Source of the DNA: Nocardioides dokdonensis FR1436
Lineage (GTDB): Bacteria; Actinomycetota; Actinomycetes; Propionibacteriales; Nocardioidaceae
Assembly (NCBI RefSeq): GCF_001653335.1
Contig: NZ_CP015079.1
Coordinates: 3,472,001 to 3,536,000 of the forward strand
Direction of reading: 5' to 3'
DNA length: 64,000 nucleotides
The notes under the pieces were generated by a model. It made no database searches. It worked only from the letters and a program-made list of their open reading frames with translations, and had not been told where the DNA came from. Both the position numbers and the translations under genes were made by a program. Shown here in pieces: positions 51,004-60,505 of this stretch; position 1 is the stretch's first letter; every line of letters starts with the position of its first letter.

Positions 51004-51645
51004 GTGCTGACTCCCTCTCGGGCGGCCGCCGGCCTCGCTCCCGCGCTCGCGATCACGCTCGCCCTGTCCGGCTGCACCGGCGACGACGGCGAATCCCCTG
51101 CCGCTGCTGCCACCGCCACCGCGACCGTCACCGTCGAGCCGGGCGCCGACGACGAGCAGCAGGCCCAACCGGTCAGCCTCGAGCTCACCAGCAGTGGTAC
51201 GTCCTGCTTTTCCCGCCCCCAGGCCGACATCGCCTGGATGGACGTCACCTGGCGCGCCACCCGCGATGTCGCGACGGCCGAGTTCTCGCTCGTCGACTCC
51301 GACGGGGTGCGGCAGGTCGGCGCCGCGCTCGACCTGCCGCCGCGCAACGTCGGCGGCACCATCTCCTACGGCGGAGCGACGACCTGGCCGCCGGGCGAGG
51401 TGCTGCGTCGCGAGTCGCAGGTCGTGTGGGCCGCCCGGGACTCCGCGGAGCAGATGAGCCTGTTCGAGGGCCAGACCGGCCTGCTGCTGTTCCACCTGCG
51501 CTTCGACGACGACGTGCTGGCCGGCGAGCGGGTGGCCGACCTCGGCGCGGTGCAGGTCGCGTGGACGGACGAGGACGGCGGCACCGGCACCACCGTGCTG
51601 CCGGTCGAGCAGTCCTTCTCCTTCCGCCCAGCCGACTGCCGCTGA
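51004..51645 (+). CDS. Hypothetical lipoprotein
   Basis: 213 aa. The N-terminus is a type II signal peptide with lipobox LSGC at about residues 20-23 and a Gly/Asp/Ser/Ala linker. The mature domain is beta-rich (SLELTSSGTSCF..., WMDVTWRATRD, AEFSLVD), suggesting an immunoglobulin-like or DUF4352-like sandwich. Two further Cys, one early and one three residues from the end, may pair. Function is unknown. Confidence 0.75.
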   Translation: MLTPSRAAAGLAPALAITLALSGCTGDDGESPAAAATATATVTVEPGADDEQQAQPVSLELTSSGTSCFSRPQADIAWMDVTWRATRDVATAEFSLVDSDGVRQVGAALDLPPRNVGGTISYGGATTWPPGEVLRRESQVVWAARDSAEQMSLFEGQTGLLLFHLRFDDDVLAGERVADLGAVQVAWTDEDGGTGTTVLPVEQSFSFRPADCR

Positions 51646-51664
51646 CCCGCGGCGCCAGCAGGCC

Positions 51665-52468
51665 TCAGCGGCGCGCGGTGACGTAGCAGGCCACGGCGGA
51701 GGCGGCGGCGACGTTGAGGGAGTCGATGCCCTCGTGCATCGGGATGATCGCTCGCCGGTCGGCGCTCTCCTGCCAGCGCTCCGAGAGCCCGTGGCCCTCG
51801 GACCCGAGCACCAGCGCGACCTTGTCGAGCCCGGCGACGGCCTCCTCGACCGGGACCGCGTCGGGTGCCAGCGTCAGCGCGACGGTGGTGAACCCGCGCG
51901 CCGACAGGTCCGGCAGGGCGTCGTACCACTCGGGCAGGCGGGTCCACGGCAGCGTGAAGACCGCGCCCATCGACACCTTGATCGCCCGTCGGTAGAGCGG
52001 GTCCGCGCAGCGCGGCGCCAGGAGCGCGGCGTCGAAGCCGAGCGCGGCGCCGCTGCGCAGGATGGCACCGACGTTGGTGTGGTCGACGACGTCCTCGAGG
52101 ACCAGGACGGAGCGGGCCCCTGCCAGGACCGACTCCACCGAGGGCAGGGGGCGGCGCTCCAGCGAGGCCAGTGCCCCGCGGTGCACGTGGAAGCCGGTGA
52201 CCTGCTCGGCCAGCTGCTCGCTGAGCACGTAGCAGGGCGCCCCGGAGCGGTCCAGGACGTCCGCGAGGCCGTCGAGCCAGCGCGGCGCCATCAGGAACGA
52301 CCGGGCGTCGAACCCCGACTCGAGCGCTCGTCGCACCACCTTCTCGCCCTCGGCCAGGAAAAGGCCGTGCTCGGCCTCGAGGTCCTTGCGCAGCTGTACG
52401 TCGCGCAGGTCGCGGTAGTCGCGCAGGCGGGGGTCGTCGGGGTCGGTGACCTCGACCAGCTCAGCCAT
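51665..52468 (-). CDS. TrmH/SpoU-family RNA 2'-O-methyltransferase
   Basis: 267-aa SPOUT methyltransferase with an N-terminal substrate-binding domain. The three knot motifs are visible: LEDVVDHTNVGAILRSGAAL, LVLGSEGHGLSE and IPMHEGIDSLNVAAASAV. The RNA target (rRNA or tRNA) is not predictable. Its start overlaps the end of the siroheme synthase gene by 8 bases, so the two are co-translated. Confidence 0.92.
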   Translation of the reverse strand: MAELVEVTDPDDPRLRDYRDLRDVQLRKDLEAEHGLFLAEGEKVVRRALESGFDARSFLMAPRWLDGLADVLDRSGAPCYVLSEQLAEQVTGFHVHRGALASLERRPLPSVESVLAGARSVLVLEDVVDHTNVGAILRSGAALGFDAALLAPRCADPLYRRAIKVSMGAVFTLPWTRLPEWYDALPDLSARGFTTVALTLAPDAVPVEEAVAGLDKVALVLGSEGHGLSERWQESADRRAIIPMHEGIDSLNVAAASAVACYVTARR

Positions 52469-53750
52469 GGGCCGGCTCGCCCTGGTCGTCGACGCGGGCC
52501 GCGACCGGGTCGGGGTAGCGCCCGGGCCGGGCCACCGCGACGACGTCCCCGACCACGATGATGGCCGGGGCCCGCACCGCCTGCTCGACGATGTCGCGCC
52601 CGAGGTCCGCCAGCGTGCTCAGCACCGTCATCTCCTCGGGCATGGTGCCCTCCACGATCACCGCCACAGGGGTCGAGGCGGCGCGCCCGCCCGCCACGAG
52701 CGCCTCGGCGATGAGAGCAGCGTTCTGCACCGCCATCAGTAGCACGACGGTGCCGTTCATCCGGCCCAGCGACTCCCAGTCCACCAGCGACTGGGGGTGC
52801 CCCGGCGGCACGTGGCCGGTCACCACGGTGAACTCGTGCGCCACACCTCGGTGCGTGACCGGGATGCCGACCCTGGCCGGCACCGAGATGGCGGAGGTCA
52901 GACCGGGGACGACGCTGACCGGCACCCCGGCGGCACGGCAGGCCAGGATCTCCTCGAAGCCGCGGCCGAAGACGAAGTTGTCGCCGCCCTTGAAGCGCAC
53001 CACCCGCTTGCCCTCGAGGGCGCGTTCGACGATCACCTGGTTGATCGACTCCTGGCTCGCCTGGCGCCCGCGGGGCAGCTTGGCGACGTCGACCAGCTCG
53101 ACGTGCGCCGGCAGCTCCTCGAGGAGCTCGCGGGGGGCCAGCCGGTCGGCGACCACCACGTCCGCGCTGGCCAGGGCGTGCCGGGCCGCGACCGTGGCGA
53201 GCTCGGGGTCCCCGGGTCCGCCTCCGACCAGGACGACGCCGGGCGTGCGCGGGTGGGCGTCGCGCACCGTGAGCCGACCATCGCGCAGAGCGGTCATCAC
53301 CTCGTCGCGCACGGCCGCCGAGCGCCGGGGCTCGCGGTTGGCCAGCACCGCGACGGTGACCCCGTCGTGGCGCCCGACCGCGGGTGTCCAGGCGCTCGCC
53401 TCACGGGCGTCGTCGGCACGGGCGCAGAAGATCCGGCGCGCCTCGCAGGCGGCCAGCACCTCGGCGTTGACGGCCGGGTCGTCGGTGGCGGCCACGACGT
53501 ACCAGGCGCCGGCGAGGTCGTCGATCGCGAAGCGGCGCCGCTGCCACGTGATCTCCGCCTCGAGGCCCTCGAGGGCCGGCGTGGCCTCCGGGGCCACCAC
53601 GAGCACGTCGGCGCCGGCGCCGATGAGAGCCGGGACCCGGCGCTGGGCCACCTGTCCCCCGCCCACGACGAGGACCTTGCGGCCGCTCAGCCGCAGCCCC
53701 ACGGGGTACGGCGGGTGGTCGTGGCCGGTGTCGGTGGAGTCGTGTGCCAT
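52461..53750 (-). CDS. cysG: Fused siroheme synthase / uroporphyrinogen-III methyltransferase
   Basis: 429 aa. The N-terminal 160 residues form the CysG precorrin-2 dehydrogenase/ferrochelatase-like domain ([17 protein letters not shown]). The C-terminal 260 form the SUMT domain ([40 protein letters not shown]). It feeds siroheme for sulfite and nitrite reductases and, through precorrin-2, cobalamin. No reductase genes are adjacent. Confidence 0.92.
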   Translation of the reverse strand: MAHDSTDTGHDHPPYPVGLRLSGRKVLVVGGGQVAQRRVPALIGAGADVLVVAPEATPALEGLEAEITWQRRRFAIDDLAGAWYVVAATDDPAVNAEVLAACEARRIFCARADDAREASAWTPAVGRHDGVTVAVLANREPRRSAAVRDEVMTALRDGRLTVRDAHPRTPGVVLVGGGPGDPELATVAARHALASADVVVADRLAPRELLEELPAHVELVDVAKLPRGRQASQESINQVIVERALEGKRVVRFKGGDNFVFGRGFEEILACRAAGVPVSVVPGLTSAISVPARVGIPVTHRGVAHEFTVVTGHVPPGHPQSLVDWESLGRMNGTVVLLMAVQNAALIAEALVAGGRAASTPVAVIVEGTMPEEMTVLSTLADLGRDIVEQAVRAPAIIVVGDVVAVARPGRYPDPVAARVDDQGEPAHG

Positions 53751-53822
53751 GTCTCCATGCTCCCTGCCTCGCCGGGCGCCGGGTCGGCTGACCGGGTGGT
53801 GGTCACCTGGTCGGGGCCCGGC

Positions 53823-53828
53823 TACGTT
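53823..53828 (+). promoter_or_regulatory. Leaderless promoter -10 of the PEBP gene
   Basis: TACGTT, seven bases before the ATG at 53836. Confidence 0.55.
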
Positions 53829-53835
53829 CGGCTAC

Positions 53836-54366
53836 ATGAGCAACCTGGAACGCCCCGTGGCCCCGAACCCCTACGACCTGCTGCCGCAGGTGCCCTCCTT
53901 CACCGTCTCGAGCACCGACGTGAGCGAGGGCGAGCCCCTGGACCAGGCCCAGGTCGGATCCGGGGGCGACACGTCCCCGCAGCTGTCCTGGTCCGGTGCC
54001 CCCGAGGGCACCAAGAGCTTCACGGTCACCTGCTTCGATCCCGACGCACCCACCCCGAGCGGGTTCTGGCACTGGGTGCTGGTCGACCTGCCGGCCGACA
54101 CCACCGAGCTGCCCGCCGGGATCGGCGCCGAGGGCAGCACCCTGCCGGGCGCTGCGTTCATGTGCCGCAACGACGTGGGGACCCACGCCTTCGCGGGCGC
54201 GGCGCCGCCGGAGGGCGATCAGGTGCACCGCTACTACTTCGTGGTGCACGCCGTCACCCAGGACCACCTGGGGGTCGATGCGGACGCGAGCCCGGCCGTG
54301 GTGTCGTTCAACCTGGCGTTCAAGACCGCGGCCCGCGCGGTGCTGCACGGCACCTACCAGGCCTGA
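53836..54366 (+). CDS. YbhB/YbcL-family PEBP (Raf-kinase-inhibitor-like) protein
   Basis: 176 aa. The ligand-binding signature is [20 protein letters not shown] (D-x-D-x-P and the WHW block), followed by [10 protein letters not shown]. Bacterial members bind phospholipid-like or small anionic ligands; the role is unknown. No signal peptide. Confidence 0.9.
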   Translation: MSNLERPVAPNPYDLLPQVPSFTVSSTDVSEGEPLDQAQVGSGGDTSPQLSWSGAPEGTKSFTVTCFDPDAPTPSGFWHWVLVDLPADTTELPAGIGAEGSTLPGAAFMCRNDVGTHAFAGAAPPEGDQVHRYYFVVHAVTQDHLGVDADASPAVVSFNLAFKTAARAVLHGTYQA

Positions 54367-54386
54367 ACCAGGGGCCCGGAGCGACC

Positions 54387-54409
54387 GGGCGCCGGCTCAG
54401 CCGGCGCCC
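54387..54409. terminator. Hairpin between convergent genes
   Basis: 11-bp perfect arms GGGCGCCGGCT / AGCCGGCGCCC around a single C. It overlaps the stop codon of the FMN reductase gene and lies 20 bases after the PEBP stop. No T-tail. Confidence 0.65.
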
Positions 54410-55026
54410 GCGCCTGCTCGGCGCATCAGGTCCTCGAAGGGCGTGGGCTCGGCGAGCTCCTCCTCGACGCTGCGCTCGCGCGCCCGTCGGGGTGCGGGAC
54501 GGGCGCCCGGGCCGCCGACCAGCGCCGCGAGCTCGGCGCCGGCGATGCTGACGCGCGAGTCCAGGCCGGTCTCGCCGAAGTCGTCGGTGGCGGCGTAGAC
54601 GCCGGTGGACGCCACCACCGCGTGCAGGTGGTTGAAGAGCGGCCTCAAGGCGTGGTCGAGCACCATCGAGTGGCGTGCCGTTCCCCCCGTCGCGGCGACC
54701 AGCACCGGCGTACCGGCGAGGGCGTCACGGTCGAGCACGTCCAGGAACATCTTGAACAGCCCGCTGTAGGACGCGGCGAAGACCGGGGTCACTGCGATGA
54801 GGGCGTCCGCCCGCCGGACCGAACCCAGAGCAGCGTCCAGCTCCGGGCCGGCGAACCCGGTGGTCATCCGCTCGGCCAGCGGGTAGGCCAGCGGTCGCAG
54901 CTCGACGACCTCCAGCTCGACGGGGCCCTCCAGGTGCCGCACCGTCGCCTCGGTGAGGCGGTCGGCGAGCAGACGGGTCGAGGACGGTGCGGACAGTCCG
55001 GCGCTCAGGACGACCAGGCGGGTCAT
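54397..55026 (-). CDS. NADPH-dependent FMN reductase (CE1759 type)
   Basis: 209-aa flavodoxin-fold reductase. The FMN phosphate loop is VVLSAGLSAPSSTRLLAD and the second binding region TPVFAASYSGLFKMFLD. It supplies reduced flavin to the monooxygenase in front of it. The start overlaps that gene's stop by ATGA, which supports a two-component system. Confidence 0.9.
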   Translation of the reverse strand: MTRLVVLSAGLSAPSSTRLLADRLTEATVRHLEGPVELEVVELRPLAYPLAERMTTGFAGPELDAALGSVRRADALIAVTPVFAASYSGLFKMFLDVLDRDALAGTPVLVAATGGTARHSMVLDHALRPLFNHLHAVVASTGVYAATDDFGETGLDSRVSIAGAELAALVGGPGARPAPRRARERSVEEELAEPTPFEDLMRRAGAGAG

Positions 55027-56123
55027 GCGGACACCTCCACGGTCTCGGCGCGGGCCTGGCGCAGGCTCGCGTGGGTGGGTGCGTCAGGCACGTGGGCGGG
55101 CCGCCCCTCGGCGAACCCGGCGCGAAGGTCGGGCAGGATCTCGCCGAGCAGGTCGAGCTGCTCCAGCACGGTCTTCAGCGGCAGCCCCGCGTGGTCGAGC
55201 AGGAACAGCTGGCGCTGGTAGTCGCCGACGTTGTCCCGGAAGCCGAGCGTGCGCTCCAGGACCTGCTGGGGCGAGCCGACGGTCAGCGGCGTCTGGGAGG
55301 TGAAGTCCTCCAGCGAGGGACCGTGGCCGTAGACCGGGGCGTTGTCGAAGTAGGGACGGAACTCCCGGACCGCGGCCTGGCTGTCCTTGCGCATGAAGAA
55401 CTGGCCGCCGAGCCCGACGATCGCCTGGTCGGCGGTGCCGTGGCCGTAGTGCTCGTAGCGCTCGCGGTAGAGCTTGATCATCTGTGCGGCGTGCGAGGGC
55501 GGCCAGAAGATGTGGTTGTGGAAGAAGCCGTCGCCGTAGTAGGCCGCCTGCTCCGCGATCTCGGGGCTGCGGATCGAGCCGTGCCAGACGAACGGAGCCA
55601 CGCCGTCGAGGGGGCGCGGGGTCGCGGTGAAGCCCTGCAGCGGCGTGCGGAAGCGGCCCTGCCAGTCCACGACCTCCTCGCGCCAGAGCCGGTGCAGCAG
55701 CCCGTAGTTCTCGATGGCGAGGTTGATGCCCTCGCGGATGTCCTTGCCGAACCACGGGTAGACCGGTCCGGTGTTGCCGCGGCCCATCATCAGGTCGACG
55801 CGGCCGCCGGTCAGGTGCTGGAGGGTGCCGTAGTCCTCGGCGATGCGCACCGGGTCGGTGGTGGTGATGAGCGTGGTGGCGGTCGAGAGCAGGATCCGCT
55901 CGGTCCGGGCCGCGATCCACGCCATCGTCGTGGTGGGCGAGGACGCGACGAACGGCGGGTTGTGGTGCTGCCCCACGGCGACGACGTCGAGCCCGACCTC
56001 CTCGGCCTTAAGCGCGATCTCGACCTGGGCGCGGATGCGCTCTTGCTCGGTGGGCGTGCGCCCCGTCGTGGGGTCGGTCGTGACGTCGCCGACGCTGAAG
56101 ATGCCGATCTGCACTGTGCTCAT
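55023..56123 (-). CDS. LLM-class flavin-dependent monooxygenase (CE1758 type)
   Basis: 366-aa luciferase-like monooxygenase. The barrel start QIGIFSVGDVTTDPTTGRTP, AVGQHHNPPFVASSP, and LMMGRGNTGPVYPW are visible. It should use reduced FMN from its partner reductase. The substrate is unknown. An alternative GTG start at 56114 has AAGGA at better spacing. An imperfect inverted repeat lies just upstream of the start. Confidence 0.9.
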   Translation of the reverse strand: MSTVQIGIFSVGDVTTDPTTGRTPTEQERIRAQVEIALKAEEVGLDVVAVGQHHNPPFVASSPTTTMAWIAARTERILLSTATTLITTTDPVRIAEDYGTLQHLTGGRVDLMMGRGNTGPVYPWFGKDIREGINLAIENYGLLHRLWREEVVDWQGRFRTPLQGFTATPRPLDGVAPFVWHGSIRSPEIAEQAAYYGDGFFHNHIFWPPSHAAQMIKLYRERYEHYGHGTADQAIVGLGGQFFMRKDSQAAVREFRPYFDNAPVYGHGPSLEDFTSQTPLTVGSPQQVLERTLGFRDNVGDYQRQLFLLDHAGLPLKTVLEQLDLLGEILPDLRAGFAEGRPAHVPDAPTHASLRQARAETVEVSA

Positions 56124-56130
56124 CCTTCCG

Positions 56131-56151
56131 ATGTAGTTGAAGATGCAACAT
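56131..56151 (-). promoter_or_regulatory. Candidate MarR-type operator before the LLM/FMN-reductase operon
   Basis: ATGTAGTTGAAGATGCAACAT contains GTTG...CAAC arms and outer ATGT...ACAT. The symmetry is imperfect. It lies 8-28 bases from the ATG. MarR-type repressors often control such oxidoreductases; no regulator gene is adjacent. Confidence 0.4.
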
Positions 56152-56223
56152 CCTCCTCAACCCGTTCGGGGCGCCCGTTGTTCCCGGCCCCGAGCGCGCG
56201 GGAGAGCCCGCGCGTCGCACTCC

Positions 56224-56886
56224 TCAGACGGGCTCGGCCACCACGACGACGTTGCTGAGGTAGCCGCTCCCGTCCCAGTCCTCGCAGGTCAGCAGGACGA
56301 GACGCCCGGGCGCCTCCTGGCTGAAGAGCCGCTGGGCGTCGCGAGCGATGCGGCCCTTGGAGTAGACCTGCACGGTGCTGACCTCGTAGTCGAGGACGGT
56401 CCCGTCGGCCCGCACCCGCACCCGCGCCCCGGCGTCGAGGGTCTCCAGGTCGTCGAGGGCTCCCCCGCCGCCGTTCACGGTGTGCCCCACCAGCAGGGCG
56501 CTGCCGCTCTCGGCGCCGGGCCGCGCCCCGTCCGCCCACCAGCCCAGCTGCTGGGGGTCCCGCGGCGGGACCAGCACGCGACCGGGCGCCTTGACCGGCA
56601 GGACCGGCGCATCCACCCCGAGGTCGGGGATCCGCAGCCGGTCGGGGTACGCCGCGCGCTCCCGGGCGTACGTCGCCTCCTGGACGGTGTCGACGCCCGC
56701 CGCGACAGCTGCTGCCGCCCCGTCCTCGGCAGCAGGCGGCTCGAAGGGCTCCTCGGCGCCCGCACCCCCGCCTGAGCCCGCGCGGACGACGAGCAGCGCG
56801 ACGACCAGGGCGGCAGCGACCAGGACCGCGACGGCGCTCCCGGCGACGACGAGGAGCCGGGGACGGTCCAGGGAGGGGCTCGTCAT
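56224..56886 (-). CDS. Class F-like sortase
   Basis: 220 aa with an N-terminal membrane anchor (about 15-40), an Ala/Glu linker and a sortase domain. The catalytic His is in LLVGHTVNGGGG and the Cys in LVLLTCEDWDGSGYLSN, followed by VVVVAEP. The position usually holding Arg (YRDN in many class F enzymes) reads YLSN here, so the catalytic Arg is uncertain. The ATG overlaps the PP2C phosphatase stop by ATGA. Confidence 0.83.
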   Translation of the reverse strand: MTSPSLDRPRLLVVAGSAVAVLVAAALVVALLVVRAGSGGGAGAEEPFEPPAAEDGAAAAVAAGVDTVQEATYARERAAYPDRLRIPDLGVDAPVLPVKAPGRVLVPPRDPQQLGWWADGARPGAESGSALLVGHTVNGGGGALDDLETLDAGARVRVRADGTVLDYEVSTVQVYSKGRIARDAQRLFSQEAPGRLVLLTCEDWDGSGYLSNVVVVAEPV

Positions 56887-57950
56887 CGACTCGGGCCGCT
56901 CCGGTGCAGCACCAGGACCGCCCGGTCGTCGTCGCCGCGCTCGACCCGGCGCAGCACCCGGCGTGCCAGGGACTGCATGCCTGACTCGGCGTGCACGTCG
57001 GTGGCGGTCGTGCGCAGCCACTCGATGCCGTCGTCGATGTCCTCGCCCGGGCGCTCGACGACGCCGTCCGTGTAGAACATCAGCGCGTCGCCCGGGGCCA
57101 GCCGACCCCGGCTCGGTTCCGCCTCCCCGTGCGCCGTGACCCCCAGCGCCGTGCCGCGGGCCCGGTCGACGACCCAGGCGCCGGACGCGGCCTCGTGGCG
57201 CAGGGCCGGGGGGTGGCCCGCACTGAGGATCCCGTAGTCGCCCGTGCGCAGGTCGACGAGCAGGTGCACCGCCGTGGCGAACGCCTCGTCGGACTCCTGG
57301 CGCAGCAGGAAGTCGTTGGCCGCTGCCATCAGCCGGTCAGGAGGAAGGGCGCCCAGCAGACCCCCCAGGGCTCCGGCGAACTGCAGCGCCGCGGTGCCCG
57401 CGGCCACGCCCTTGCCGACGACGTCGACCAGGATCATCTCGAGGCGTTGCTGCTCCTCGTCGAGGCGGGCGACCAGGAAGTCGCCGGCGTAGCCGACGAA
57501 GTCGGCGGCGAGCATCGCGCTCTGGCTGTGCCAGCCGGGGGGCAGCGGTGGCACCGTGCCCTGGCGCTGCAGCCGGTCGCGCAGGTCGGACAGCACCGAC
57601 TCCCCCAACAGGGTCGGCAGGCCGCTGCGCTGCCGACTGGACTGCAGCAGGACCAGGAGTGCGGCCACCACGAGCGCCACCATGCTGGAGATCCGGGCGC
57701 TGATCAGGCCGCCGTCGCCGACCCCGTCGAGGATCGCGAGGGCCAGGGCGCCGGTGACGGTCCAGGCGGTCAGCACCAGCAGGGGCACGAACCGCAGCAG
57801 CAGCATCCCGACCAGCAGCCACACGAAGTAGGCGCTGACGGGCACCACGTCGTAGGACCAGGCCGTGAGCACGAAGCAGCCGCTCACCAGCACGAGCAGC
57901 ACCAGCAGTGTCCGGCGCTGGCTCCTGGGGCTGCCCGAACGCCATGTCAC
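56883..57950 (-). CDS. Membrane PP2C/SpoIIE-type phosphatase
   Basis: 355 aa. Four or so hydrophobic segments fill residues 12-100. The phosphatase domain (about 140-350) has ADFVGYAGDFLVAR, LVDVVGKGVAAG, GHPPALRH and FYTDGVVERPGED, which give the metal-binding Asp residues. Such phosphatases usually act on anti-anti-sigma factors. The GTG start follows TAGGGT by seven bases; a longer open frame runs into antisense of the catalase gene and was rejected. Confidence 0.87.
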   Translation of the reverse strand: MTWRSGSPRSQRRTLLVLLVLVSGCFVLTAWSYDVVPVSAYFVWLLVGMLLLRFVPLLVLTAWTVTGALALAILDGVGDGGLISARISSMVALVVAALLVLLQSSRQRSGLPTLLGESVLSDLRDRLQRQGTVPPLPPGWHSQSAMLAADFVGYAGDFLVARLDEEQQRLEMILVDVVGKGVAAGTAALQFAGALGGLLGALPPDRLMAAANDFLLRQESDEAFATAVHLLVDLRTGDYGILSAGHPPALRHEAASGAWVVDRARGTALGVTAHGEAEPSRGRLAPGDALMFYTDGVVERPGEDIDDGIEWLRTTATDVHAESGMQSLARRVLRRVERGDDDRAVLVLHRSGPSR

Positions 57951-57957
57951 GGCCCGA

Positions 57958-57963
57958 ACCCTA
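57958..57963 (-). promoter_or_regulatory. Leaderless promoter -10 of the PP2C-sortase operon
   Basis: TAGGGT on the minus strand, seven bases before the GTG at 57950. Confidence 0.65.
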
Positions 57964-58011
57964 GGGGCAGGTGGGCGGCTGGCAGCCAGACACACCGAGC
58001 CACCGAGTTTC

Positions 58012-58040
58012 TTGACTCGTTCCAGAAAAGGCGAGAAGGT
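58012..58040 (+). promoter_or_regulatory. Candidate catalase promoter
   Basis: TTGACT at 58012-58017 and a weak -10 GAAGGT at 58035-58040, 17 bases apart. The gene has AGGAGA before its ATG. Confidence 0.4.
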
Positions 58041-58077
58041 CGACAGGTATCCCCCTCGACCACCCAGGAGATGAAGC

Positions 58078-59577
58078 ATGACCCAGACCCAGGGCTCCAC
58101 GTCCGGCAACGGCGCACCCGCCGCCAGTGACCGCAACAGCCTCACCGTCGGCCCCGACGGGCCGATCCTGCTCCACGACCACCACTTCGTCGAGCAGATG
58201 GCCCACTTCAACCGCGAGCGGGTCCCCGAGCGCAACGTGCACGCCAAGGGCGGTGGCGCCTTCGGCACGCTCGAGATCACCGGCGACGTCTCGAGGTACA
58301 CCAAGGCCGCGGTCTTCCAGCCCGGCACCACGACCGACATGCTGGCCCGGTTCTCCACCGTCGCCGGCGAGCAGGGCTCGCCCGACACCTGGCGCGACCC
58401 GCGTGGGTTCTCGCTGAAGTTCTACACCTCCGAGGGCAACTGGGACCTCGTCGGGAACAACACCCCGGTCTTCTTCATCCGCGACACCATGAAGTTCCCG
58501 CACTTCATCCGCAGCCAGAAGCGCCTGGGTGGCAGCGGGCTGCGCGACAACGACATGCAGTGGGACTTCTGGACCCACAACCCCGAGTCGGCGCACCAGG
58601 TCACCTGGCTAATGGGCGACCGCGGCATCCCGAAGACCTGGCGGAACATGCAGGGCTACGGCAGCCACACCTACCTCTGGTACAACGAGGCCGGCGAGAA
58701 GTTCTGGGTCAAGTTCCACTTCCACAGCAACCAGGGCGTGGAGTGCCTGACCCAGGAGGAGGCCAACCGGATCGCCGGTGAGGACTCCGACTTCCACCGT
58801 CGCGACCTGCACGACGCCATCGACCGCGGGGACCACCCCAGCTGGGACCTCAAGGTGCAGGTCATGCCCTACGAGGAGGCGAAGACCTACCGGTTCAACC
58901 CCTTCGACCTGACGAAGGTGTGGCCCAAGGGCGACTACCCGCTCATCGACGTCGGCACGATGACGTTGAACAAGAACCCGGACAACTTCTTCGCCCAGAT
59001 CGAGCAGGCGGCCTTCGCCCCGAGCAACGTCGTGCCGGGCATCGGGTTCTCCCCCGACAAGATGCTGCTCGGCCGGGTCTTCGCCTACGCCGACACCCAG
59101 CGCTACCGCATCGGCCCGAACCACCAGCAGCTGCCGGTGAACAAGCACCGGGTCGAGGGTGCCTACACCTACCAGTTCGACGGCCCGATGGCCTACGAGC
59201 ACACCGGGGACCGGCCGAAGTACGCGCCCAACTCCTACGGTGCCCCGTACTCCGACCTCCTCGGCCCGGTCGAGGACGGCTGGGAGACCGATGGCGAGAT
59301 GGTGCGCCAGGCCTACACGCTGCGCGCTGAGGACGACGACTTCGGCCAGGCGAACACCCTGGTCAACGAGGTCTGGAACGACGAGGAGCGGGCCCGCTTC
59401 GTCGGCAACGTCGCCGGGCACATCCTCGGCGGCGTCAGCGACGAGATCCTGCCGCGCGTGTTCGAGTACTGGAAGAACGTCGATGCCGAGCTCGGCAAGC
59501 GCATCGAGGAGAAGGTCCACGAGGGCCGGGGCAAGGACGTCGCCCCGCACGAGACCGAGGCGACCGAGACCGCCTGA
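58078..59577 (+). CDS. katA: Monofunctional haem catalase
   Basis: 499-aa clade 3-type catalase that removes hydrogen peroxide. The active-site His is in [16 protein letters not shown] near residue 55, the Asn in [11 protein letters not shown] near 130, and the proximal haem Tyr in [14 protein letters not shown] near 340. Length and motif spacing are complete. No furA-like or oxyR gene is adjacent. Confidence 0.95.
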   Translation: MTQTQGSTSGNGAPAASDRNSLTVGPDGPILLHDHHFVEQMAHFNRERVPERNVHAKGGGAFGTLEITGDVSRYTKAAVFQPGTTTDMLARFSTVAGEQGSPDTWRDPRGFSLKFYTSEGNWDLVGNNTPVFFIRDTMKFPHFIRSQKRLGGSGLRDNDMQWDFWTHNPESAHQVTWLMGDRGIPKTWRNMQGYGSHTYLWYNEAGEKFWVKFHFHSNQGVECLTQEEANRIAGEDSDFHRRDLHDAIDRGDHPSWDLKVQVMPYEEAKTYRFNPFDLTKVWPKGDYPLIDVGTMTLNKNPDNFFAQIEQAAFAPSNVVPGIGFSPDKMLLGRVFAYADTQRYRIGPNHQQLPVNKHRVEGAYTYQFDGPMAYEHTGDRPKYAPNSYGAPYSDLLGPVEDGWETDGEMVRQAYTLRAEDDDFGQANTLVNEVWNDEERARFVGNVAGHILGGVSDEILPRVFEYWKNVDAELGKRIEEKVHEGRGKDVAPHETEATETA

Positions 59578-59592
59578 CCCCCGCCCCACGCG

Positions 59593-59626
59593 CGACGACC
59601 CGCCCGGCCTGCCGGGCGGGTCGTCG
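59593..59626 (+). terminator. Hairpin after the catalase gene
   Basis: 16-bp perfect arms (59593-59608 and 59611-59626) with a two-base gap, 16 bases after the stop. No T-tail, but GTCGTCGTCG follows. It directly precedes the TAGGAT promoter of the next gene. Confidence 0.75.
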
Positions 59627-59650
59627 TCGTCGTTCGTAGGATGTTGGCTC

Positions 59651-60505
59651 GTGCGACCCAAGGAACCCGTGCTGGTCAGTGCCCATCGCTGCGGAGCAGG
59701 TGGGGACCGTGCGCTGGAGAACACCCGCGTCGCACTCGAGGACGCCCTCGACCTCGCCGTGGACTTCGTGGAGTTCGACGTGCAGCGCTGCTCCGACGGC
59801 ACCCTCGTGCTCTTCCACGACGACTGGCTCTGGGTGGATGGCCGCCGCCGGTGGCTCGGCGACCTGACGTTCGAGGAGTTCTCGGCGCGGGCCCCGCACT
59901 TCCTGCGCTACGAGGAGGTGCTGGCAGCGCTGGCCGGGGTCACCCGGGCCCACATCGACCTCAAGTTCACCTCCCCGGACGGTGCGTACGCCGACCCGGC
60001 CGCCACCTGGGAGGTAGCGGCCGCCCGCCGCGCCGTCGAGGTGCTGGGCGCCGACCAGCTCATCGTCACCACCCTGGAGGACAAGGCGGTCCGCGCGGTG
60101 CGCGACTGGTCCGACCAGGAGGGCCACGACCTGCTGGTGGGGCTGTCCCTGGGGCGCAGCGTGCGGGGGCTGCCGCTGCACCGGCAGCTGCGGATCCGGG
60201 TCTCCGAGCTGCTCCCCCGGCTGCGCTACACCGAGTCGCGCGCCAACCTCGTGGTCGCCAAGCACACGCTGGCCCGGCTCGGGGTGGCCGCCTTCGCCAG
60301 GCGCCGCGGGCTGCCCCTGCTGGTGTGGACAGTCGACACCGAGGACTCGCTGCGCTACTGGATGAAACCGGGCCGGGCCTGGCTGGTCACCAGCAACGAC
60401 CCGGCCCTGGCGCTGACCGCCCGCGACGGCTATCCGCGGCACCGCAGCGGCCGCCCTCCCCGGCGGGACCGCCGCGCGCGCCGCCCTGCCAGACTGGAGC
60501 CATGA
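59651..60505 (+). CDS. Glycerophosphodiester phosphodiesterase-family protein
   Basis: 284-aa GDPD TIM-barrel protein. VSAHRCGAGGDRALENTRVA and VEFDVQRCSDGTLVLFHDDWL match the catalytic His and metal Glu/Asp residues of the family. TRAHIDLKF and LLVWTVDTEDSLRYWM follow. It probably hydrolyses lipid head groups. The GTG start is eight bases after TAGGAT (59637-59642). Its stop overlaps the next gene by ATGA. Confidence 0.87.
   Translation: MRPKEPVLVSAHRCGAGGDRALENTRVALEDALDLAVDFVEFDVQRCSDGTLVLFHDDWLWVDGRRRWLGDLTFEEFSARAPHFLRYEEVLAALAGVTRAHIDLKFTSPDGAYADPAATWEVAAARRAVEVLGADQLIVTTLEDKAVRAVRDWSDQEGHDLLVGLSLGRSVRGLPLHRQLRIRVSELLPRLRYTESRANLVVAKHTLARLGVAAFARRRGLPLLVWTVDTEDSLRYWMKPGRAWLVTSNDPALALTARDGYPRHRSGRPPRRDRRARRPARLEP

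Noticed and set aside
56883..58388. Longer PP2C start at 58388
   Set aside because: The extension is antisense to the catalase gene; the GTG at 57950 has a leaderless -10.
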